A DNA stretch of 7,429 nt, taken from contig JACDAG010000252.1 in the NCBI GenBank assembly GCA_013695565.1, positions 1-7,429 of the forward strand, written 5' to 3'. The translations under genes were made by a program, and so were the position numbers. Shown piece by piece: positions 1-7,429 of the stretch. How positions within the stretch are numbered: the first letter of the stretch is position 1; every line of letters starts with the position of its first letter. Source of the DNA: Bradyrhizobium sp. GTDB taxonomy: Bacteria > Pseudomonadota > Alphaproteobacteria > Rhizobiales > Xanthobacteraceae. The notes beneath the pieces are model-generated. The model was not told the DNA's origin. It saw only the letters and a list, made by a program, of their open reading frames with translations, and did no database searches.

Positions 1-2229
<2,229 letters not shown>

Positions 2230-2243
2230 GCTGCGTCGCTAGT

Positions 2244-2352
2244 GTAGGATGGGTGGAGCGAAGCGATACGCATCGTTAGCCGGCACACGCATCGACATTT
2301 GCGATGTGTCGACTCCCGTAGGATAGGTGGAGCGTAGCGATACCCATCCTAC
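2244..2352. repeat. Two-unit palindromic intergenic repeat (REP-like)
   Basis: Two related units sit in the gap between the convergent gcvP and DUF1835-like genes. Unit 1 (2244-2274) runs from GTAGGATGGGT to ACGCATC; unit 2 (2318-2352) runs from GTAGGATAGGT to ACCCATCCTAC. Both share the core GGAGCG(A/T)AGCGATAC. Unit 2 folds into a stem of 7 plus 3 bp with one A-C mismatch and a 13-base loop; unit 1 pairs more poorly. Between them lies a separate hairpin, ACGCATCG-acatttg-CGATGTGT (2287-2309), of 8 bp with one G-T. There is no T-run, so this is not an ordinary intrinsic terminator. Repeats of this look are common between genes in Bradyrhizobium-type genomes (from memory). A role in transcript 3'-end protection is inference. 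Confidence 0.75.
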
Positions 2353-2355
2353 AAG

Positions 2356-2381
2356 TCTGGTGTGCTCATGCCCGCCGGTCG
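2356..2381 (+). repeat. Diverged second copy of a 26-base gcvP 3'-end segment
   Basis: This stretch matches 2178-2203 within gcvP at 23 of 26 positions with no gaps. It starts TCTGGTGTGCTC and ends TCG in both copies. Read in the equivalent frame it gives SLVCSCPPV against NLVCSCPPI in gcvP. Two of the three internal differences are silent third-position changes and the third is Ile to Val. It lies immediately after the palindromic repeat. The simplest reading is a leftover of a duplicated or displaced gcvP tail; no gene is evident here now. Confidence 0.6.
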
Positions 2382-2390
2382 TTGCGCATC

Positions 2391-2422
2391 GTGGACGGCG
2401 TTGGCGGTGGACGGCGTTGGCG
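2391..2422. repeat. Perfect 16-base tandem duplication
   Basis: GTGGACGGCGTTGGCG occurs twice head to tail (2391-2406 and 2407-2422) without a mismatch. It lies in non-coding sequence just beyond the stop of the broken DUF1835-like gene. A recent slippage duplication is likely; no function is apparent. Confidence 0.85.
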
Positions 2423-2440
2423 TCGGCAAGTACGCGTCGA

Positions 2441-3536
2441 TCAAAGCGACTCACGAGACGGGTAGGTTGTGAGCCCTGGCACAAAAGTCGATAAAGGCCG
2501 GGATGGCGGAGGCGCGACGAGCGCCGGATTCCAGCGCCACAGACAATCATTGGTCAGCCTGGTGCCGCCCCACCAGCGATCGATCGGGTTGTAGCGGCTG
2601 AAATCTTCCTTGTGTGCGACGATTGCCCAACCGAGTTCGGTCAGTGACAGAAGGCTGCGCCGGTAAGCCTCGGCGCGGTCGCGATGTTTCTCCCTGTCAA
2701 GCGTGCGCAACTCATCGTCAAGGCCCGCTATCGCTGGATTGGGGGCCGTGCGCCAGGCCTTCAAGCAGGAAACCGATTTCCCGGGTGTTGAAGACCCGCC
2801 GCTGCCGAACTGACGAGAGATAGAACAACGCATTCGTGAGCGTGTAGCCTCGCGCAATAAGTTCCAGCAACCGCATTTCCGTCGCGCCGAGTCCCGTCGC
2901 GTGGGAAGGCAGCTCTTCAAGCAGGTCAAGCAAGGCTGGCCTCAACAAGGGCAGCGCGCTCAAATCCTTGGCCAGCAAATCGAAGCAGGCCTCTGGCGTC
3001 GCAGATCGATACGCCTGCCATGCCATGCGCGCCGTCTCTATCTCACTCTCGGTGACGTCGATGGCAGGCAGCTTCCATTTCGCGAGTTGTTCCGGCTGCA
3101 ACGTGAGTAGATCGAGATCGACAAGCCGCACCTTCAACTTGGCTGCGATCTCCGGATGGGAACCGAGAAGATCCAGCATCCAGACCAATTGCAACTGATC
3201 GTTCGGGGCCGGATCGAACCACAGCTCGACGGTCTCGAACGGCCGACAGGCTTCGACCAGGCTGAGGGCCTTAAGGCTGTCATGCTGGCGATGCCAGCGG
3301 AACGTATAGACCGACCAGTGGCCCGGACCGTGCTGCTCCGTCTGCGCCGTAACGTAGAATGCAAGCTCTTCCGGAGACGGCAACTTTCCGTCTACAAAGC
3401 GGAACAGGAATATGACCGGCGCCTCAGTCCGCCCCGAAGCTTCGAAATTTGAGCCGTACTGGCCAGCTAGGATCAAAGGTTTCATGGATCTGGCCAATTC
3501 GACGAATGAGGCACCAGAGACGCGGCAACTCAACAT
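2441..3536 (-). pseudogene. DUF1835-like protein, frameshifted paralogue of the neighbouring gene
   Basis: Function unknown. Reading leftwards, the frame starting at 3536 runs through LWFDPAPNDQLQL and LLEELPSHATGLGATEMRLLELIARG, then stops early after GLAHGPQSSDSGP. Moving one frame over at the five-C run (plus-strand G run 2741-2745) restores NPAIAGLDDE, then LTELGWAIV, NPIDRWWGGTRLTNDCLWRW, to the TGA at 2441-2443. These blocks match the intact paralogue at 3567-4538 in the same order, so one gene has been split by a single extra C. Start: ATG at 3534-3536 has AAGG five bases upstream, but alignment of MKPLIL with MTRLIL of the paralogue favours ATG at 3483-3485, which lacks a visible binding site. 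The C-terminus is about 20 residues longer than in the paralogue. Only 30 bases separate it from the upstream paralogue, so the pair is probably co-transcribed. A sequencing error in the run is the main alternative to a real pseudogene. Confidence 0.8.
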
Positions 3537-3566
3537 CTAAACCTTATCAACGGCGCGGCACGTTGC

Positions 3567-4538
3567 TCAAGGCGCGATCAACGTACGGTTCGCCGGAGCC
3601 CAGCGCCATAAATTGTCATTGGTCAATTCCGTCCCGCCCCACCAGCGGTGGACGGGGTTGTGCCGGCTGAAATCCTCGGTACCCGCCAAAACTGCTTGGC
3701 CGAGCGTTGTCAGCGATAGCTTGCTTTGCTTGTAGCGCGCGAGGCGGCTCTTGTCGGCATGCATCTCATCGGTGAACGGTCCTCCGTCGAGACCGGCCAC
3801 GGCGGGCGATCGACCGCCAGCGAGCCCGTCCAGCAGCAATCCGACCTCCCAATAGTCGAACACGCGTCGCGTATTACGCTTTTGGTGACCCGGGAAAACG
3901 TCAAACGGCGTTGCGTCACCCGCCGCGATCAATTCAAGCATCCGCATTTCGGTCGCGCCCAGCCCGGTCGCGGGCATCGGAAGTTCTTCGAGTAATTCCA
4001 GCACGGTCTGTCGAAGCTGCGGCAGCACCTTGATGTCCTTGTCGAGCACATCAACCCAGCGCTGCGGCGTCGGCTGTCGATACGCCTGCAATGCCACGCT
4101 GGCGACTTCGAGATGCTCATTCCGGATTTTGACACCCACCGGCTTCCATTCGGAAAGCCTCTCCGGACGTTGTCCGCCAATGTCGACGTCCGCCTGGAAC
4201 AAGGTCAACTTCGAAACGATATTCTCACGCGACCCGAGGCAATCCAGAAGTTGGACGAGCATGAGTTGTGCGTTCGGCGTCGGATCGAACCACAACTGCA
4301 CGCTTTCACAACGCTCGCAGAGATCAAGCGGCCCCACCTCTTTTGGATGAAACTCACCAAGCCGGTGCTGGGGGAAATGATCCAGCGAGCCCGGCCCCAG
4401 CATCGCTTCCAGCTTCGCGTCAGACGGCAACGCGTCCCAGACGAACCGGAAGCCGAGCGGAATCACGATATCGCCGACGCCGGCGCCGAGCAGACATCCG
4501 CCTGCCGAATCGCTCGATGTCAAAATCAAACGCGTCAT
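3567..4538 (-). CDS. DUF1835-like domain protein of unknown function (intact paralogue)
   Basis: A 323-residue protein with no signal peptide or membrane segment, so probably cytosolic. I recognise the layout of proteins usually labelled DUF1835 domain-containing. The N-terminal MTRLILTSSDSAGG (1-14) corresponds to the family's short strand plus GDSAAG-like turn. CESVQLWFDPTPNAQLMLVQLLD (77-99) corresponds to the acidic, aromatic central block. ELPMPATGLGATEMRMLELIAAG (185-207) and LTTLGQAVLAG (276-286) precede the C-terminal NPVHRWWGGTELTNDNLWRW (294-313). No enzymatic function is established for the family to my knowledge. ATG at 4536-4538 is chosen because the family motif begins at residue 3; the ribosome binding site is weak. 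The start lies only 27 bases past the recA terminator stem and I see no clear promoter, so expression may depend on read-through. Family name moderately sure; coding status very sure, given the conserved paralogue next door. Confidence 0.85.
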   Translation of the reverse strand: MTRLILTSSDSAGGCLLGAGVGDIVIPLGFRFVWDALPSDAKLEAMLGPGSLDHFPQHRLGEFHPKEVGPLDLCERCESVQLWFDPTPNAQLMLVQLLDCLGSRENIVSKLTLFQADVDIGGQRPERLSEWKPVGVKIRNEHLEVASVALQAYRQPTPQRWVDVLDKDIKVLPQLRQTVLELLEELPMPATGLGATEMRMLELIAAGDATPFDVFPGHQKRNTRRVFDYWEVGLLLDGLAGGRSPAVAGLDGGPFTDEMHADKSRLARYKQSKLSLTTLGQAVLAGTEDFSRHNPVHRWWGGTELTNDNLWRWAPANRTLIAP

Positions 4539-4553
4539 GCTCGCTGCCCACTA

Positions 4554-4607
4554 CACAACACAAAACGGGCGCCGAAGACGTCGGCAACTCAACGTCCTCA
4601 ACGCCCG
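4554..4607 (-). terminator. Intrinsic terminator of recA
   Basis: On the minus strand, 44 bases after the recA stop, CGGGCG (4607-4602) pairs with CGCCCG (4571-4566). Inside these, GACGT (4596-4592) pairs with ACGTC (4581-4577). The two stems are separated by a 5x5 internal loop. The outer stem is followed at once by TTTTGTGTTGTG. Position and T-rich tail fit a factor-independent terminator. The internal loop makes it weaker than a continuous stem, which would allow some read-through into the DUF1835-like genes. Confidence 0.7.
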
Positions 4608-4651
4608 CTACGTCGAAACTCAGATCACGCGGGACCAGGTCTCGGAAAGTC

Positions 4652-5749
<1,098 letters not shown>

Positions 5750-5754
5750 GGGTG

Positions 5755-5760
5755 CTCCTT
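5755..5760 (-). promoter_or_regulatory. recA ribosome binding site
   Basis: AAGGAG on the minus strand, five bases before the ATG at 5749. This decides between the two in-frame starts of recA: the internal ATG at residue 14 is preceded only by the less well placed GGATCCTCC. Confidence 0.85.
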
Positions 5761-5827
5761 ATGGCGGGGATTCGCTAGCGGGACAAACGGACGGCGGGGT
5801 CTGAAGGAATCGGCTGTTGGTGGAAAG

Positions 5828-5856
5828 TATGTACCACGTTTGTTCTCTGTTCGCAA
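5828..5856 (-). promoter_or_regulatory. Putative recA promoter
   Basis: On the minus strand TTGCGA (5856-5851) and TACATA (5833-5828) are separated by 17 bases. The -10 match to consensus is modest. The -35 lies inside the SOS box, so LexA binding would block polymerase directly. The implied leader before the recA start is about 70 bases. Confidence 0.6.
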
Positions 5857-5863
5857 TATGTTC
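5849..5863 (-). promoter_or_regulatory. SOS box (LexA operator) of recA
   Basis: GTTC-gcaatat-GTTC on the plus strand, i.e. GAAC-N7-GAAC towards recA. This is the directly repeated LexA site characteristic of alphaproteobacteria and differs from the E. coli palindrome. A third GTTC at 5842-5845 sits three bases away. Location over the recA -35 supports the role. Confidence 0.9.
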
Positions 5864-5871
5864 TTTTGCGA

Positions 5872-5934
5872 TGGCCGGTACTGGCCTGTTTCGACCCCTA
5901 GTGGCCTAGTTTGAAATACGCAGTGGCCTATTTT
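5872..5934. repeat. Helically spaced TGGCC direct repeats, possible IS21-family end remnant
   Basis: TGGCC recurs at 5872, 5882, 5902 and 5924, with spacings of 10, 20 and 22 bases. The last three extend to TGGCCT followed by (A)GTTT or ATTTT. The first two also form an imperfect 14-base palindrome at 5873-5886. Repeated GTGGCC-plus-TTTT blocks about 20 bases apart resemble the multiple transposase-binding repeats at the ends of IS21-family elements (from memory of the family). No transposase or ATPase gene is present in the window. The alternative is an array of activator sites for the downstream small gene. Confidence 0.5.
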
Positions 5935-5961
5935 GGCGGTAACGTGGAAAACAGTCTAACC

Positions 5962-5968
5962 GAGGAGG
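5962..5968 (+). promoter_or_regulatory. Strong ribosome binding site deciding the start of the small secreted protein
   Basis: GAGGAGG ends five bases before ATG at 5974-5976. The more upstream in-frame ATG at 5911 has no such site and would bury the signal peptide 21 residues inside the protein, so 5974 is the true start. Confidence 0.85.
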
Positions 5969-5973
5969 TCACA

Positions 5974-6210
5974 ATGAAGCGTATCACTCCGGCAGTCTTG
6001 ATGGTCATTTTGTCTAGTGGTTTTGCAGTCGCCGCAAATGACTCGGGCGGCGGAGGCAAAAAGGAATCGGCCTCGGATAAATTTAATCGTGAGGAATCGG
6101 AAAGGGTGCTAAGCAATAACAACGCCCGCCCCAGGGGTGGCGCTGTCGATACTCGTCGAGTTGGTCAACCTAACCAATCTACGATGGACAAGCCTCCTCG
6201 TCGCAGATGA
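5974..6210 (+). CDS. Small secreted protein of unknown function (78 aa)
   Basis: I do not recognise a family. The N-terminus MKRITPAVLMVILSSGFAVAAND is a textbook Sec signal peptide: a KR n-region, a hydrophobic core and an AVA-A cleavage site near residue 20. The mature part, about 57 residues, is hydrophilic and probably disordered. It has a glycine run (GGGG), a mixed-charge stretch with DKFNREESERVLSNNN, and an Arg/Pro-rich end (KPPRRR). It has no cysteine and no membrane segment, so it would be periplasmic or released. A strong binding site precedes it and a strong terminator follows 22 bases after the stop, so it is probably monocistronic. Base composition is more AT-rich than recA or gcvP. 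It converges with the 243-residue gene, with 49 bases between stops. Confidence 0.8.
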   Translation: MKRITPAVLMVILSSGFAVAANDSGGGGKKESASDKFNREESERVLSNNNARPRGGAVDTRRVGQPNQSTMDKPPRRR

Positions 6211-6232
6211 AGCTAAGGGTCGTTGTGATAGC

Positions 6233-6265
6233 GAGGCCGCCTCAGTTGGCGGCCTCCTTTCATTT
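6233..6265 (+). terminator. Intrinsic terminator of the small secreted gene
   Basis: GAGGCCGCC (6233-6241) and GGCGGCCTC (6248-6256) form a perfect 9-bp stem around the loop TCAGTT, followed by CTTTCATTT. It works in the plus direction. It overlaps the last codons of the convergent gene; on the minus strand no T-run follows the stem. Confidence 0.88.
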
Positions 6266-6991
6266 CATAAACTCAGGCTCGTCATTGTCCTGATCGGCCA
6301 GAATCTCTTTGTCGAGTTCGAGCTTTTTAATCAGCCGCTCGATTTCCTTCACGCCGATATTGCCCGTCACGATCAGCCGAAAACTGGCATCCTTTGCCAA
6401 TAGCCCGGTGGTCAATTCTCGCTCTCCTGCCATGGTCTTACCGATCGAATTAGGCACCGCAGCCTTTAAGGCAATCTGCTCAGGCGGATTCACATTCGGT
6501 GCCGGTTCTCCACCCTGACTTAGATTATATTCAATATTCATCTCCTCTACAAGCGAGATCGTGTTGAGATAAGATTTTGCCGCAATCGCAGCCGCCGCCT
6601 CTGAAAAACCCTGTCGAATAAGCCAGAATTGGAGATTTTCGAGGCTCGGCGGAGTGGGATACTCCTCGCGAATAGCCTGAAATAGCGGCGGTCGCATAGC
6701 AAGGCGCGCCAAGGCATCCTTCCGAACGTCAGCGTCACGCGGAGCCTTCATTGCAGTTATCGCGTCTTCGCTCACCCGCAATTCGTCGCCTGAGCCTTCA
6801 AGCAGTTCATAGGCACGCATTGCTCCGATCTTACCAAGAGCTGGGCCGCTCAAGCTTTCATGCCCCAGATGCGCGGCCAAGGTAGACCGGGATACTTTGT
6901 TGCGCCCGTCTTTCGCATAAATTTTCTCAGCTAGCGTCAGAGCACCCTGCAAATCAAAATTGGGGTAATTCGGGCTTCGAAGCTTGGCCAT
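6260..6991 (-). CDS. Hypothetical protein with probable winged-helix N-terminus
   Basis: A 243-residue soluble protein. I recall similar uncharacterised proteins beginning RSPNYP with a conserved GxxALxKIGAxRAYxLLEGSGDELRxS block, but no function. Residues 14-27 form a helix, SRSTLAAHLGH (34-44) and LSGPALGKIGAMRAYELLEG (47-66) look like a helix-turn-helix, and DELRVSEDAITAM (69-81) like a wing. This is a DNA-binding guess, not a proven domain. Residues 114-145 form a second helical region. The C-terminus FRLIVTGNIGVKEIERLIKKLELDKEIL (204-231) reads as a strand and a long amphipathic helix, possibly for oligomerisation. The ATG at 6989-6991 has AGAGGAG eight bases upstream. The promoter contains a palindrome between -35 and -10, which fits autorepression. 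Composition is more AT-rich than recA. Confidence 0.88.
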   Translation of the reverse strand: MAKLRSPNYPNFDLQGALTLAEKIYAKDGRNKVSRSTLAAHLGHESLSGPALGKIGAMRAYELLEGSGDELRVSEDAITAMKAPRDADVRKDALARLAMRPPLFQAIREEYPTPPSLENLQFWLIRQGFSEAAAAIAAKSYLNTISLVEEMNIEYNLSQGGEPAPNVNPPEQIALKAAVPNSIGKTMAGERELTTGLLAKDASFRLIVTGNIGVKEIERLIKKLELDKEILADQDNDEPEFMK

Positions 6992-6999
6992 GGCGATAA

Positions 7000-7006
7000 C
7001 TCCTCT
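7000..7006 (-). promoter_or_regulatory. Ribosome binding site of the 243-residue gene
   Basis: AGAGGAG on the minus strand, eight bases before the ATG at 6991. Supports the chosen start. Confidence 0.75.
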
Positions 7007-7013
7007 TTGCCCT

Positions 7014-7044
7014 ATCCTATCTCATGGGATGAGAGTTAGGTCAA
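7014..7044 (-). promoter_or_regulatory. Promoter with embedded palindromic operator
   Basis: On the minus strand TTGACC (7044-7039) and TAGGAT (7019-7014) are 19 bases apart. The palindrome CCTA-TCTCAT-ggg-ATGAGA-gt-TAGG (7016-7040) fills the spacer and overlaps both elements; its arms are 10 bp with a two-base bulge. A 19-base spacer is long and could itself make activity dependent on a regulator. A further inverted pair, GAGTTAG (7033-7039) and CTAACTC (7062-7068), flanks the -35. Likely ligand: the winged-helix-like product of the gene itself (inference). Confidence 0.6.
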
Positions 7045-7103
7045 GAGAAGAAATTTGAATGCTAACTCAAAATTCTACTTGCGCGGTTGGCGACTCGTCC
7101 GTA

Positions 7104-7112
7104 TGTTATACT
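7104..7112 (+). promoter_or_regulatory. Extended -10 promoter candidate toward the tRNA-like region
   Basis: TG-T-TATACT is a near-consensus extended -10 element. No good -35 lies at the right distance (TTGGCG is only 14 bases away), but extended -10 promoters need less. Transcription would start near 7119 and run through two hairpins into the tRNA-like sequence. Confidence 0.45.
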
Positions 7113-7148
7113 CAAGAAAGGACGGGCTATGACAAGAAGGGTCGAGAG

Positions 7149-7177
7149 CCCCTGTCGCGCTGGCCGAGCGACTGGGG
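7149..7177. other. GC-rich hairpin
   Basis: CCCC-T-GTCGC (7149-7158) pairs with GCGAC-T-GGGG (7168-7177): nine base pairs with one T-T mismatch around a nine-base loop. There is no gene here. It may be part of a structured leader or non-coding RNA preceding the tRNA-like sequence. Confidence 0.5.
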
Positions 7178-7180
7178 TGG

Positions 7181-7230
7181 AAAAAGGAAGGGCCGCTGCG
7201 ATCTCCCCTGAATAAGGAACGCAACGGCCC
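7181..7230 (-). terminator. Possible minus-strand intrinsic terminator
   Basis: GGGCCGCTGCG (7190-7200) and CGCAACGGCCC (7220-7230) pair at 10 of 11 positions around a 19-base loop. On the minus strand the stem is followed by TTCCTTTTTCC, the arrangement of an intrinsic terminator. It would end a transcript arriving from beyond the right edge or antisense to the tRNA-like sequence. On the plus strand there is no T-run, so there it could only be an RNA structure. Confidence 0.45.
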
Positions 7231-7248
7231 TGCAATCGGCTTCAATAT

Positions 7249-7324
7249 TGCCCTGTAGTCTAACGGTAGGACGCTCGCTTTTACAGGCTGGGAGGTCCGG
7301 GTCCGAATCCCGGCGGGGCCGCCA
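7249..7324 (+). tRNA. tRNA-like sequence, aberrant anticodon arm, identity unclear
   Basis: A near-complete cloverleaf with encoded GCCA end. The acceptor stem is 7249-7255 with 7314-7320: six pairs, one of them T-G, plus a T-C mismatch at 1-72. The D arm is GTCT-aacggta-GGAC (7258-7272) with the GG of the D loop. The T arm is CCGGG-TCCGAAT-CCCGG (7297-7313), perfect in the stem but with C where the near-universal T55 should be. The anticodon stem pairs only as CTCGC (7274-7278) with GCTGG (7287-7291): four of five, one a wobble. This leaves an eight-base loop TTTTACAG and a normal five-base variable loop. Reading seven bases from the left gives anticodon TTA, which would read the stop UAA; from the right it gives TAC (valine). 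It may be a degenerate pseudo-tRNA or a non-standard functional one. Confidence 0.55.
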
Positions 7325-7429
7325 AGGATACGAATTAGTGGGACCGCCCGGGCTGCAACCCTGACGATCCCGATCAACCGCCCCGGGGATGAGCCCGAAA
7401 GCGAATGACCATCCGGCAAATATACGCCC
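7325..7429. other. No recognisable feature
   Basis: I see no convincing gene, promoter or repeat between the tRNA-like sequence and the right edge. A minus-strand open frame passes through here (7075-7419), but it is antisense to the tRNA-like sequence and includes the PAGIRTR string typical of spurious antisense-tRNA translations. Confidence 0.6.

Noticed and set aside
2239..2550. Minus-strand frame of 103 codons through the repeat region
   Set aside because: It is built from the palindromic repeat and the out-of-frame tail of the broken gene; no binding site or domain.
5872..5934. CRISPR array
   Set aside because: The repeat cores are only 5-10 bases and the spacings 10-22 bases; there are no cas genes.
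5911..5973. N-terminal extension of the small secreted protein from ATG at 5911
   Set aside because: It has no ribosome binding site and would bury the signal peptide; GAGGAGG points to 5974.
7075..7419. Minus-strand frame of 114 codons at the right end
   Set aside because: It includes PAGIRTRTSQ...LPLDYRA, the familiar false translation of the antisense strand of a tRNA, and covers the tRNA-like sequence.

Overview
The window looks like an alphaproteobacterial chromosome, most likely from the Bradyrhizobium/Rhodopseudomonas/Nitrobacter group. This rests on a RecA protein that closely resembles Bradyrhizobium RecA as I remember it, an alphaproteobacterial-type SOS box (GTTC-N7-GTTC) in front of recA, high GC with third-position bias in the long genes, and GTAGGAT...ATCCTAC repeats of a kind common between genes in these genomes. 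No database search was possible, so the assignment is from recognition only.

Layout, left to right. The 3' three-quarters of gcvP (glycine cleavage P-protein) enters from the left edge and ends at 2229. A convergent intergenic stretch of about 210 bases follows. It holds a two-unit palindromic repeat, a second diverged copy of a 26-base piece of the gcvP 3' end, and a perfect 16-base tandem duplication. Next come two diverged tandem paralogues on the minus strand, which I place in the DUF1835-like family of unknown function. The recA-proximal copy (3567-4538) is intact. The distal copy (2441-3536) is broken by one frameshift in a run of five C. Minus-strand recA (4652-5749) lies upstream of them, with a likely intrinsic terminator behind it and an SOS-regulated promoter before it.

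To the right of recA the DNA becomes visibly more AT-rich and less familiar. Helically spaced TGGCC direct repeats resemble the multiple terminal repeats of IS21-family elements. They are followed by a gene for a small secreted protein of 78 residues with a strong ribosome binding site and a strong terminator. Convergent to it is a gene for a 243-residue protein of unknown function with a probable winged-helix N-terminus. Its promoter carries a palindrome fitted between the -35 and -10 elements, which suggests repressor control, possibly autoregulation.

The right end holds a plus-strand extended -10 promoter candidate, two GC-rich hairpins, and a tRNA-like sequence with encoded CCA. Its features are abnormal: an 8-base anticodon loop, C at position 55 and a 1-72 mismatch. 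The last 100 bases hold nothing I can name.

How the parts work together: gcvP and recA are housekeeping genes (one-carbon metabolism; recombination and SOS). The DUF1835-like pair is co-oriented with recA but behind its terminator, so co-regulation with SOS is possible only by read-through. The segment from about 5870 to 7324 has the look of an accessory insertion next to a tRNA-like locus. No complete, recognisable defence or mobile system is present.
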